Assembly (NCBI GenBank): GCA_030151725.1
Contig: JASLDD010000112.1
Coordinates: 1-8,706, forward strand
Length of the DNA: 8,706 nt
DNA from: Solirubrobacteraceae bacterium
GTDB taxonomy: Bacteria; Actinomycetota; Thermoleophilia; Solirubrobacterales; Solirubrobacteraceae
Direction of reading: 5' to 3'
Every line of letters starts with the position of its first letter. Positions within the stretch are counted from its first letter, which is position 1. The notes below the pieces were generated by a model. The model worked only from the letters and a program-made list of their open reading frames with translations. It did no database searches and was not told the DNA's origin. Positions 1 through 6,356 of the stretch are shown here, in pieces. Both the position numbers and the translations under genes were made by a program.

Positions 1-702
1 CTCCCCCGTGCTCACGCCCAGCCCACCCGACAGCGTGATCACCTCCCCCTCCGCCGCCTGCGTCTGCGTCGCCGCCACGATCCCCTCGACCAGGTCGTCG
101 ATGTAGACCGGGCTGTGCACTCCGCGCCCGCGCGCCGGGAGGAGCAGGCGCCCACGCCTGAGCTCCTGCAGCGCCAGCACGACCCATGGTCGCGAGCCCG
201 GCCCGTACACATCGCCGGGGCGCACGACCGTCACCGCCAGCCTGCCTGCGGCGTGCTCCTGCAGAACGACCTGCTCGCCCGCGATCTTCGTGTCCACATA
301 GGGCACGCCGAGCAGCCTCACCGGATGCTCCTCGGTCACGCCATCGGGGAAGTCGTTGCCGAAGACCGTCACCGACGAGAGCTGCACGAAGCGGCTGGCC
401 CCGGCTCTCACCGCCGCGTCCAGCGCATTGCGCGTGCCCACCACGTTCACCCTGTGAAACTCATCCAGACCAGAGCGCAGCGACACGATCGCCGCTGTGT
501 GAATCACCGTCTCACACCCCTGCGCCTGGTTCTGCCACTCGCCTGCCTGGGAGATGTCACCCGCCACCACGCCCTTCGCGGGCTCAGCCGTGACATCCAC
601 ACCGCGAACCTCCGCCCCCTGCTCGCGCAGTCGCCGCGCGAGCGCACCGCCGATGAAGCCGCGCGCGCCCGTGATGAACACGCGCGTACCTTCTTGGATC
701 AC
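1..702 (-). CDS. NAD-dependent epimerase/dehydratase (extended SDR), 3' end cut by window
   Basis: Extended short-chain dehydrogenase/reductase, probably acting on a nucleotide-sugar or similar carbonyl/hydroxyl substrate in the cytoplasm. The minus-strand frame is open from a TAG at 714-712 to the window edge, giving 234 residues. Visible: the NAD-binding TGxxGxxG glycine motif (T11-G18) after a beta strand, an acidic residue D36 ending strand 2, a GD pair at 48-49, the SSV serine region at 109-111, and the catalytic YxxxK at Y135/K139, followed by the usual RPGxVYGPG segment (161-169). The active site is therefore intact; the C-terminal substrate domain is only partly in the window. I chose GTG at 702 because it preserves the full first strand and lies 6 nt after a TAGACT box, as a leaderless start would. 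An alternative GTG at 681 has an AAGAAGG ribosome site at the right distance. Exact substrate cannot be read from this fragment. Confidence 0.9.
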   Translation of the reverse strand, partial: MIQEGTRVFITGARGFIGGALARRLREQGAEVRGVDVTAEPAKGVVAGDISQAGEWQNQAQGCETVIHTAAIVSLRSGLDEFHRVNVVGTRNALDAAVRAGASRFVQLSSVTVFGNDFPDGVTEEHPVRLLGVPYVDTKIAGEQVVLQEHAAGRLAVTVVRPGDVYGPGSRPWVVLALQELRRGRLLLPARGRGVHSPVYIDDLVEGIVAATQTQAAEGEVITLSGGLGVSTGE

Positions 703-708
703 GGGGCG

Positions 709-714
709 AGTCTA
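709..714 (-). promoter_or_regulatory. Candidate -10 box for the epimerase, leaderless layout
   Basis: TAGACT on the minus strand followed by CGCCCC and then GTG. A -10 box about 6-7 nt before the start codon is the usual layout of leaderless actinobacterial transcripts. I see no clear -35 element. The same CGCCCC-GTG arrangement follows the CATGAT box of the methyltransferase gene at 5565. Confidence 0.35.
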
Positions 715-725
715 GTCCCGCGGCG

Positions 726-735
726 CCCCCCCCCC
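726..735. repeat. Homopolymer tract of ten C (G10 on the minus strand)
   Basis: An uninterrupted run of ten C lies 23 bp upstream of the GTG start of the epimerase. Tracts this long can slip during replication and change promoter spacing. It is also a place where sequencing length errors are common. Confidence 0.8.
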
Positions 736-834
736 GCCTATCCCGGCAGCAGGCACTAGATATGCACCGAGATCACCTTCGTGTCAGGAGTGAGTCTTTG
801 CTGTGGAAATCGTGCGACTTCTTCGCACTTTCCC

Positions 835-863
835 TTGTCCCGGGCCCCGCGTCTATCTAGGCT
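835..863 (+). promoter_or_regulatory. Candidate promoter for the winged-helix gene
   Basis: TTGTCC (835-840) and TAGGCT (858-863) are separated by 17 bp, the usual sigma-70 spacing. The -35 matches TTGACA at 4 of 6 positions, and the -10 has the TAnnnT form. TAGGCT is also the hexamer found just before the cupredoxin gene. Confidence 0.4.
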
Positions 864-890
864 GGCCACGTCCTAAAAAAAATAGTGGCC
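864..890 (+). other. Inverted repeat enclosing an A8 tract in the putative leader
   Basis: GGCCAC (864-869) pairs with GTGGCC (885-890) around a 15-nt A-rich loop. It begins right after the candidate -10 box, so it would sit at or near the 5' end of the transcript. It is not a classical terminator: the A/T tract is in the loop, not after the stem. Confidence 0.4.
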
Positions 891-998
891 CGGCGGTGCG
901 TCAACACCCCGGGCCCGGCACCGAGTTGCTCTCCCTCGATGCCAGTCGATTGTCGCTCAGCTCGTCATTATGTGACGTCCCGAGCGCGCGGCCGGAAT

Positions 999-1015
999 CG
1001 AGCGCTTGGCGCTCG
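999..1015 (+). other. GC-rich hairpin before the ribosome-binding site
   Basis: CGAGCGC (999-1005) and GCGCTCG (1009-1015) form a perfect 7-bp stem with loop TTG. It ends 15 nt before the AGGAGG site of the winged-helix gene and could influence translation initiation. Confidence 0.45.
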
Positions 1016-1030
1016 GCGCACTCCAACCAG

Positions 1031-1036
1031 AGGAGG
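1031..1036 (+). promoter_or_regulatory. Shine-Dalgarno site AGGAGG
   Basis: A perfect AGGAGG four nt before ATG 1041. The short spacing is unusual, and an in-frame GTG at 1038 is even closer, which supports ATG 1041 as the start and rejects the longer frame from 885. Confidence 0.75.
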
Positions 1037-1040
1037 CGTG

Positions 1041-1706
1041 ATGTCCAAGCCGCGGCACCGACCGCATTCCCAGCTCACCGATGCGCTCGTCCTTGCTGCG
1101 CTCGAGCGCGCTGTCCGCCATCGCACCGCCGACTCGCCCGCGGCGCCCATCTGGGCGATTCTCGACCACCTCTCCATTCCGCGCCGCTCAGCCGACGCCC
1201 GCCGTGTGCGAGCGTTGCTCGACGAGCTGACTGCCACCGGCAAGCTCAAGACCTCACGTCCCCACGGCATCGAAGCGTGGACCCTCACCGCCGCCGGCCA
1301 GCGCCGGCTGCGTGGTGCCCGGCGCGCGGACTCCCTCGCGCCCCTACCCGAGTCTCCGCAGCACCGGCAGTGGCAGAGCGCGCGCACGGCGGCGGGGCAG
1401 GAGATCGAGCGCTTCGCCGAGCGCCTGCGCGAATGCCTGGCCGACGCCACGCTCCTGCTGGACACGGATCCGCACGCACCCTCCGACATGTGGTTTGAGC
1501 TCGCGGAGGCGCTTCGCAACGACTGCTGGCGACTGGGGTCCGCTGTCCACTGCCTGGACGAGTGGCCCGAGCCGAGCGATGAGATCGCCGACGTCGACAC
1601 TCACACCGAGGCGAGCGATGCGGCGCTGGAAGCAGATGAGCGACACCGACGCAGTGTCCGGCGAATGGGCAGGCGCAGCGTCAGGCTGTGGCAGGAGCGG
1701 GGATAG
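1041..1706 (+). CDS. Winged-helix-like protein of unknown function
   Basis: A 221-residue cytoplasmic protein that I do not recognise by name. Residues about 10-40 form a helix leading into a probable helix-turn-helix (about 42-72, rich in Arg and Leu), then a wing-like segment ending in WTLTAAGQRRL (85-95), the pattern typical of winged-helix DNA-binding domains of the PadR/MarR sort. The remainder (about 105-221) is helical, acidic in the middle (DEWPEPSDE near 173) and strongly Arg-rich at the end, with no transmembrane segment. It may be a regulator, but no target is visible. The start is fixed by the AGGAGG site at 1031. The gene has its own promoter region with several hairpins, and its last 26 bp overlap the end of the GST-like gene on the opposite strand. 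The winged-helix fold is inferred from sequence pattern only. Confidence 0.75.
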   Translation: MSKPRHRPHSQLTDALVLAALERAVRHRTADSPAAPIWAILDHLSIPRRSADARRVRALLDELTATGKLKTSRPHGIEAWTLTAAGQRRLRGARRADSLAPLPESPQHRQWQSARTAAGQEIERFAERLRECLADATLLLDTDPHAPSDMWFELAEALRNDCWRLGSAVHCLDEWPEPSDEIADVDTHTEASDAALEADERHRRSVRRMGRRSVRLWQERG

Positions 1707-2475
1707 GCGAGACGTCGACCCCAGCCAACCGGCGCTCCTGCGAGATCATCCGATCGGCGAAGCGCCCAGCAGGATGGTCTCGGGCGCGCTGCACCAGCAC
1801 GGCTGTCGCGGACGGGAGTGTCTCCAAGGCAGGCAGCGGGACGCCGTAGATGCTCGGCACGATCACCGGCGCCGCAAGCGATGCAAACGTCAGATCGGCC
1901 GCCCCGAAGCGCTCGCCGCACAGGTACGGACGGCCGTCTTCGAGCAGCCCCGCCACATAGTCGAGCTCGCGCCAAACCGTCGCCTCGTCCAGGACATCCA
2001 CACCGGGAGCGATGCCCAGCGCCCGTCCCACCACACGAACCATCAACGGCCATCCCCAGCGCGCCGCGCGGTCCTCCCAGCGCGGCACGCCCTGGTTGTT
2101 GAAGGCCAGCATTTGCTCCGGCTGGGCGAGCATGTGGACATACATCAGGCGCCGTCCCGCGGGACCGAACTGCTCATCCAGATGCCGGCACAGGCCATCG
2201 ACCTGTGTGCGCTGGGGCACATCCGCGGGCAGCAGGCGCTGATCGGGCGCGAGGCGCTCGTCGACCCACTCGATGATCTGCGCCGACTCGCCGATCGCGG
2301 CGCCGTCCTCGGTCACGAGCACCGGGACCGTGATGCCACCGCCCGCGCGGCGTGCGGCAAGGCGATGTATGCCCTGCACATGGCGCTCCTCCCGGTACTC
2401 CATTCCCGCGCGATCGAGCGCCCAGCGCGCCTTCTCGCAGTAGTGGCTGATCGGGATCGTGATCAGTCGCAGCAT
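1681..2475 (-). CDS. Glutathione S-transferase-like protein
   Basis: A 264-residue soluble protein with the two-domain GST plan. The thioredoxin-like N-terminal domain (1-78) shows an SHYCEKAR segment with Cys13 at the position of the catalytic Ser/Cys, the cis-proline motif TVPVLV (Pro51) and the ES pair (63-64) that binds the gamma-glutamyl part of the thiol. The helical C-terminal domain contains the FGAADLTFASLA segment (190-201) with the conserved N-capping Asp194. Families of this kind conjugate or reduce electrophiles with a low-molecular-weight thiol. Many actinobacteria use mycothiol instead of glutathione, so the real cosubstrate is uncertain. The gene diverges from an alpha/beta hydrolase across a short region with a palindrome, suggesting joint control. 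ATG 2475 has no strong ribosome site but lies 9 nt after a CATACT -10-like box. Confidence 0.88.
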   Translation of the reverse strand: MLRLITIPISHYCEKARWALDRAGMEYREERHVQGIHRLAARRAGGGITVPVLVTEDGAAIGESAQIIEWVDERLAPDQRLLPADVPQRTQVDGLCRHLDEQFGPAGRRLMYVHMLAQPEQMLAFNNQGVPRWEDRAARWGWPLMVRVVGRALGIAPGVDVLDEATVWRELDYVAGLLEDGRPYLCGERFGAADLTFASLAAPVIVPSIYGVPLPALETLPSATAVLVQRARDHPAGRFADRMISQERRLAGVDVSPIPAPATA

Positions 2476-2488
2476 CCCGACCCAAGTA

Positions 2489-2506
2489 TGACCCTTGCTA
2501 GGGTCA
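2489..2506. promoter_or_regulatory. Candidate operator: 18-bp near-palindrome between divergent genes
   Basis: TGACCCTTGCTAGGGTCA has perfect 7-bp arms (TGACCCT/AGGGTCA) and a central GC, 16 of 18 positions symmetrical. It lies 13 bp upstream of the GST-like start. It touches the CATACT box of that gene (2485-2490, minus strand) and includes a TAGGGT box (2499-2504) pointing at the hydrolase. A dimeric repressor bound here would block both genes. The binding protein is unknown and is not encoded beside it unless it is the winged-helix protein. Confidence 0.55.
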
Positions 2507-2645
2507 GCGACGAGGTGGGAAGCTGACTTCCAACCACGCCGAACCGGGTAGCGAGAGCGAGTCCCAGCCGTCCGCCCGACCCGTTGCGCTGCCCACGCCC
2601 GAGCCTCGGTTCGAGGAGTGGCAGATCGAGCTGCACGGTCGTCGC

Positions 2646-3533
2646 GTGATCTACCGGATCGCCGGCAGCGGACCGCCGGTGGTGTTGATCCACGGGATGC
2701 TCAACTCATCGAGCCACTGGCAGTCGGTGGCCCAGAGCCTCGCCGGCGACTACACGGTCGTGGCGCCTGATCTGATCGGCCACGGCGACTCGGCGGCGCC
2801 ACGCGGCGACTACTCGCTGGGCGCCCACGCTGCCAGCATCCGCGACCTGCTGGCAGCGATCGGCATCGAGCGCGCGAGCATCGTCGGACACTCGCTCGGC
2901 GGGGGCGTCGCCATGCAGTTCTTCTACCAGTTCCCCCAGCGTGTGGAGCGCCTCGCGCTGATCTCGAGCGGCGGGCTCGGACGCGAGGTCAGCCCACTGC
3001 TGCGCACGGCCGCGCTGCCCGGCATGTCGGGGCTGCTCTCGCTGACCATCAACCCGCGACTGCTCGGTGCGCTGCGAGCCGGCGGCACCAACCTGCGCGA
3101 TCGGGGCATCGGCGCGGGCGTCTACCTGCAGGCGATCGCCCGGGCGTTGCGCCCACTCGAGAACGCCGACGCGCGCCAGGCATTCCTGCACACGCTGCGC
3201 TCGGTCATCGACATGCACGGCCAGCGTGTCAGCGCCACCGACAGGCTGGGCCTGCTCGAGACGATCCCCACCCTGATCGTTTGGGGCGAGCGTGACAGGA
3301 CCATCCCGATCGAGCATGGGCGTCTGGCCCACGCTGCGATCCCTCACAGCATCTTCAAGACCGTCCCAGGCGTGGCTCACTTCCCTCACCTCGAAGATCC
3401 GCACGCGCTCTCTGGGCTGTTGCTCGACTTCCTGGGCGAGACCCAGCCTGGACATATAGACGACGCCGACTGGGGCGCCGTCGTCGCCCGCCGCTCACCC
3501 CGTTCGCGGCGATTGGACGTCGCCTCCGCTTAG
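2646..3533 (+). CDS. Alpha/beta-hydrolase fold protein
   Basis: Soluble alpha/beta hydrolase, 295 residues from GTG 2646. Visible are the oxyanion region LIHGMLNSS (14-22), the nucleophile elbow GHSLGG (Ser83), the acid in WGERDRTIP (Asp217) and the histidine in GVAHFPHLEDP (His245), so the Ser-Asp-His triad is complete. The family includes esterases, meta-cleavage product hydrolases and cofactor-free haloperoxidases; the substrate is not evident. In-frame codons continue upstream to a stop at 2499-2501 and encode a typical first beta hairpin (FEEWQIELHGRRV just before residue 1), so the real protein is probably longer, yet no ATG, GTG or TTG occurs there. CTG 2523 is the best candidate, preceded by AGGTGG. 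The last roughly 25 residues extend beyond the usual fold end and overlap a diguanylate cyclase gene on the other strand. Confidence 0.88.
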   Translation: MIYRIAGSGPPVVLIHGMLNSSSHWQSVAQSLAGDYTVVAPDLIGHGDSAAPRGDYSLGAHAASIRDLLAAIGIERASIVGHSLGGGVAMQFFYQFPQRVERLALISSGGLGREVSPLLRTAALPGMSGLLSLTINPRLLGALRAGGTNLRDRGIGAGVYLQAIARALRPLENADARQAFLHTLRSVIDMHGQRVSATDRLGLLETIPTLIVWGERDRTIPIEHGRLAHAAIPHSIFKTVPGVAHFPHLEDPHALSGLLLDFLGETQPGHIDDADWGAVVARRSPRSRRLDVASA

Positions 3534-4548
3534 ACGCCGCCTCCTCGCGCCCGCGACGCCTGTGGCGAGAGGCGTAGAGGCGCGCGTCGGCGTTACGCAT
3601 CAGTCGCTCGAGATCGCCACCGTCGAGCGGGAAGCACGCCAGACCGACCGAACATGGCGCCCGCGCGCTCAGCCCCTTGACGATCCGCGCCGTCAACTCG
3701 TATGCCTCTGCCGGCTCGATGTCCGCCAGCAGCACCGCGAACTCATCTCCACCCAGCCGGCCGACGGAATCCGTGGGCCTGATCATGTGGCCAAGCGTGC
3801 GCACGATCCAACACAGGAGCTCATCGCCCGCCGCATGTCCCCGCACGTCATTTACCTGCTTGAAGTGGTCGAGGTCGAGCAGCAGCACCGCCCCCGTCCC
3901 GGCGCGGCGCCCGCTCGCTCCGATCTCGGCCACTGCGCGCTCCTCAAAGCCGCGGCGGTTCAAGCACCCCGTGAGCGGATCGGCGCGGGAGACCTCCATC
4001 AGGGCTGCTCGCTGGCGATCGTGGTTGCGTGCCTGCCATGCGCTCATTGCTCCTGTGCAGAGCAGCATCACGGCGAACAGCGCCTCGTGGCTCCACCGTC
4101 CCCCGCCCATCAGCAGCGCGAGGCCCATGTATGCGGCGACCGACAGGCCCGCGACGGCAGCCACCGAGCCGAGCGGGTAGGACATCGCCGAGAACACCAC
4201 CGGGACGAAGAACACCAGCGCCAGCGGGCTCGCCGTGCCACCGTCGGCGCCCACCACCAGCAAGATCAAGGCCAGGTCTACGAGGCTCCAGCTGAAGAAG
4301 AAGATCTCGCGATAGCGGCTGCGCACGATCTGCTCGCGAGGCAGATTGGAGGTGATCACAGCCGCGGCTATGCCGGCGCCGAACGCCGCCAGCATCAGCG
4401 TGCGGTTCGGGCGCGTCCACGTGAGCGCCGCATAGATCGCCGAGCTCCCACACACCACATACGTCAGCCATACGCCGGCCGCGAACGTGGCCTCGCGCAT
4501 GCGCAACGCCGACTGGTCGACGATGCCGCGCTCCACCCCATTGGACAT
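3355..4548 (-). CDS. Membrane-bound diguanylate cyclase (GGDEF)
   Basis: Makes cyclic di-GMP from two GTP. The 397-residue protein begins with six predicted membrane helices (about 21-42, 49-67, 82-102, 107-123, 126-147, 154-170), probably a sensory or anchoring module. The GGDEF domain follows: DPLTGCLNRRGF (190-201), the metal-binding LLDLDHFKQVND (223-234), and an intact active-site loop RLGGDEF (GGDEF 266-270). An RPTD sequence (257-260) sits five residues before it, matching the RxxD inhibitory site, so product feedback is expected. The domain ends near 335, after which about 60 Arg-rich residues of low complexity run antisense to the end of the hydrolase gene. There is no EAL or PAS domain. 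ATG 4548 lacks a ribosome site but lies 5 nt after a GATAAA box, suggesting its own leaderless promoter rather than dependence on the upstream dioxygenase gene 43 bp away. Confidence 0.93.
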   Translation of the reverse strand: MSNGVERGIVDQSALRMREATFAAGVWLTYVVCGSSAIYAALTWTRPNRTLMLAAFGAGIAAAVITSNLPREQIVRSRYREIFFFSWSLVDLALILLVVGADGGTASPLALVFFVPVVFSAMSYPLGSVAAVAGLSVAAYMGLALLMGGGRWSHEALFAVMLLCTGAMSAWQARNHDRQRAALMEVSRADPLTGCLNRRGFEERAVAEIGASGRRAGTGAVLLLDLDHFKQVNDVRGHAAGDELLCWIVRTLGHMIRPTDSVGRLGGDEFAVLLADIEPAEAYELTARIVKGLSARAPCSVGLACFPLDGGDLERLMRNADARLYASRHRRRGREEAASKRRRRPIAANGVSGGRRRRPSRRRLYVQAGSRPGSRATAQRARADLRGEGSEPRLGRS

Positions 4549-4584
4549 GAGTGTTTATCGGGGTCTAGCGCCCTAAACCTTGAG

Positions 4585-4597
4585 CCCTGCGTCAGGG
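4585..4597 (-). other. Small inverted repeat over the dioxygenase stop codon
   Basis: CCCTG (4585-4589) and CAGGG (4593-4597) pair around CGT, and the stop codon of the dioxygenase lies inside. A 5-bp stem without a following T tract is weak as a terminator; it may be chance. Confidence 0.2.
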
Positions 4598-5524
4598 ATG
4601 CTGGACGCGCCACTCAGGCGGGTACGGCAGCGGTGTGAGCTTGGCCTCCAACTGCTCGCGCAGGTGCTCGAAGGGAGGGGGAAGCGACAGTCGCTCGCCG
4701 AGGTGCTTCTCATCCTCGTCCACCGCAAAACCGGGACCGATGGTGGCGATCTCGAACAGGACCCCGCTCGGCTCGCGGAAGTACACCGATTTGAAGTAGA
4801 AGCGGTCGATCATCGGCGTAGGCGCGGCCCGCGCCTCCATCACCCGCTCTCGCCACAGCTCGAGGTCGTCCATTCGCGCCGCAAATGCCACGTGGTGGAC
4901 GCTGCCGGCGCCCTGGCGGCGGTTGATCTCCGGGGGCGCCTGATCGTAGGCATAGAAGCTGCAGCGCTCATCGCCCCGCACCACCCAGTGCTCCCCCTCC
5001 CCTCTCGTGAAGCCCAGGCCGTCGCCGAGCAGTCGCTCGCTGCGCAAGGGCGCGCTGCTGTAGGCACGAACGCCCTCAAATCCCTGCAGGGCATGCTCGG
5101 CGGCAATCTCCGGCGAGTGGGCACTCAGCGGCGCGTCCTCGCTGTGATCCACCACCAACTCGTGTTCCAGGCCCTCCGGGTCGCTGAACAGCAGGCTCTC
5201 CCCCGTCAGCTCCGCCTCCACGCCCGCCTGCTGCAGGCGCTCACGCCAGAACTCGAGCGCCGCCGCTGCGGACACGCGCCACACGATCCTGTGCACCATC
5301 CCTGCACCCGCCACACCCCTGGCCGCGCGGGGATACTCGAAGAACGTCAGGTCCATCCCCGGCGAGCCGTGCTCGTCGCCGTAGAACAGGTGGTAGACGT
5401 TTGGTTCGTCCTGGTTGACAGTCTTCTTGACCATCCGCATCCCCAACACGCCCGTATAGAAAGCGACGTTTCCCGGCGCATCGCCGGTGATGGCGGTGAT
5501 GTGGTGGATGCCCTCGAGCTTCAT
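4592..5524 (-). CDS. VOC-family ring-cleaving dioxygenase (MhqA/MhqO type)
   Basis: A 310-residue protein, the usual length for the glyoxalase/VOC ring-cleaving dioxygenase family whose Bacillus members (MhqA, MhqE, MhqO) act in quinone and hydroquinone resistance. Two tandem VOC modules are seen: the first from GIHHITAITGD (5-15), the second from GSVHHVAFAA (207-216). Likely ligands of the single Fe(II) or similar metal are His8, His210 or His211, and Glu258 in GVLFEIAT, consistent with a 2-His-1-Glu facial triad. The segment GSPGMDLTFFEYP (53-65) is characteristic of the family. It probably opens a substituted catechol or hydroquinone ring, but the substrate is not established. The gene diverges from an RNA methyltransferase across 40 bp; a TAGAGT box on the minus strand (5542-5537) may be its -10. 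It could be co-transcribed with the diguanylate cyclase downstream. Confidence 0.9.
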   Translation of the reverse strand: MKLEGIHHITAITGDAPGNVAFYTGVLGMRMVKKTVNQDEPNVYHLFYGDEHGSPGMDLTFFEYPRAARGVAGAGMVHRIVWRVSAAAALEFWRERLQQAGVEAELTGESLLFSDPEGLEHELVVDHSEDAPLSAHSPEIAAEHALQGFEGVRAYSSAPLRSERLLGDGLGFTRGEGEHWVVRGDERCSFYAYDQAPPEINRRQGAGSVHHVAFAARMDDLELWRERVMEARAAPTPMIDRFYFKSVYFREPSGVLFEIATIGPGFAVDEDEKHLGERLSLPPPFEHLREQLEAKLTPLPYPPEWRVQHP

Positions 5525-5552
5525 CTCTGCAGTCGCACTCTAGCCGTCGTGA

Positions 5553-5558
5553 CATGAT
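5553..5558 (+). promoter_or_regulatory. Candidate -10 box for the RNA methyltransferase, leaderless layout
   Basis: CATGAT matches TATAAT at 4 of 6 positions and is followed by CGCCCC and GTG 5565, a leaderless spacing. No ribosome site precedes the GTG, which fits. Confidence 0.35.
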
Positions 5559-5564
5559 CGCCCC

Positions 5565-6356
5565 GTGCAAGACGGATCGCTCATCCCGCGCTTCGGGCGT
5601 GCGCGACGCGATCCCACGCTCGCCGTGCTCGAGGGCTTCCACCCGCTCAAGCATGCCCTGCGCTTCAAAGCCAACGTGCTCGAGGTGCTCACCCGCGACG
5701 CGGGCGAGCTTGGGCGCCTGGCGGAACTGCTCGCCCCTGACCTGGCCGAGCGCCTGGGCGAGCTCGTGCGCGAGATCGACCCGGCTGTGTTCGAGCGGCT
5801 CGCCCCGCTGGCGCCCAGCACCGGCGTGATGGCCCTGGCCGAGCGCCCCACGATCGAGCTACAGGAGACGCTCGGGCAGCGGCGCGACGCCCCTGTGGTG
5901 CTGCTAGAGGATCCTCGCGACCTCGGCAACATGGGCGCCTGCGTGCGTGTCGCCGCCGCGGCCGATGTCGCCGCCGTCCTCACCACCGGCAGCCATGACC
6001 CCTGGCATCCCGACGCTCTGAGAGGCGCCGCAGGACTCCACTTCGCGCTGCCCGTCAGCCGCTTGGACGCCCTGGAGGAGCTCGCTCAGCTGGAACGTCC
6101 GCTGCTTGCCCTCGATCCAGACGGCGAGCCGCTCGATCCCAACACACTTGAATCGAGCGCCGTGCTCGCCTTCGGCACCGAGCGCCACGGCCTCACAGAC
6201 GAGCTGCTCGAGCGCGCCGATGCGCGGATCTCGATCCCCATGCGACCCGGCGTATCGAGCCTGAACCTGGCCACGTCCGTCGCGGCCGTGCTGTTCGCGT
6301 GGCGCCTGGCAGGGCACGGGGCCCCGCCGCAGCGAGGCCCCGCCCCAGAAACCTAG
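5565..6356 (+). CDS. TrmH/SpoU-family RNA 2'-O-methyltransferase
   Basis: SPOUT-fold enzyme that transfers a methyl group from S-adenosylmethionine to a ribose 2'-hydroxyl of tRNA or rRNA. The 263-residue protein has a substrate-binding N-terminal part (about 17-95, starting LAVLEGFHPLKHAL) and a C-terminal catalytic trefoil knot (about 108-250). The three family motifs are present: motif 1 DLGNMGACVR with Asn122 and catalytic-type Arg128, motif 2 AFGTERHGL with Glu206, and motif 3 IPMRPGVSSLNLATSVA (224-240). Which RNA position it modifies cannot be told from sequence. The GTG start is leaderless in appearance. The gene diverges from the dioxygenase and its stop codon shares CTAG with that of the convergent dimetal protein. 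Confidence 0.93.
   Translation: MQDGSLIPRFGRARRDPTLAVLEGFHPLKHALRFKANVLEVLTRDAGELGRLAELLAPDLAERLGELVREIDPAVFERLAPLAPSTGVMALAERPTIELQETLGQRRDAPVVLLEDPRDLGNMGACVRVAAAADVAAVLTTGSHDPWHPDALRGAAGLHFALPVSRLDALEELAQLERPLLALDPDGEPLDPNTLESSAVLAFGTERHGLTDELLERADARISIPMRPGVSSLNLATSVAAVLFAWRLAGHGAPPQRGPAPET
6353..6356. other. CTAG used as stop codon on both strands
   Basis: TAG at 6354-6356 ends the plus-strand methyltransferase and the complement of 6353-6355, also TAG, ends the minus-strand gene. The two convergent genes therefore overlap by exactly four bases. Confidence 0.9.

Larger units (their letters stand above)
703..1040. other. Non-coding divergent region between epimerase and winged-helix gene
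   Basis: About 340 bp without a convincing gene. An open frame starting at GTG 803 crosses it but has no family features and runs antisense-like through the winged-helix gene in another frame. The region holds the C10 tract (726-735), a candidate promoter (835-863), an A8 tract (875-882) inside a GGCCAC/GTGGCC inverted repeat, a CGGTGC/GCACCG repeat (894-923), a CCGGGCCCGG palindrome nearby, and a tight hairpin at 999-1015 just before the ribosome site. If the promoter is right, the winged-helix gene has a leader of roughly 170 nt. Confidence 0.6.

Noticed and set aside
864..890. Rho-independent terminator with A8/T8 tract
   Set aside because: The tract is inside the loop rather than after the stem, and no gene ends just upstream on either strand.
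885..1040. N-terminal extension of the winged-helix frame to 885
   Set aside because: The extension is unlike protein, crosses leader hairpins, and the perfect ribosome site points to ATG 1041.
803..1498. Plus-strand open frame of 231 codons
   Set aside because: Low-complexity Arg/Pro/Ser/Ala sequence with no family features. Most of it overlaps the winged-helix gene, which has an AGGAGG site.
1312..2526. 404-codon plus-strand frame opposite the GST-like gene
   Set aside because: Composition is that of a high-GC shadow frame; the minus strand carries a complete GST-like protein.
3562..4638. 358-codon plus-strand frame opposite the cyclase
   Set aside because: His/Arg/Gln-rich shadow of the GGDEF gene, with no membrane or domain features of its own.
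4580..5557. 325-codon plus-strand frame opposite the dioxygenase
   Set aside because: Shadow of a 310-residue VOC dioxygenase with clear metal ligands on the other strand.
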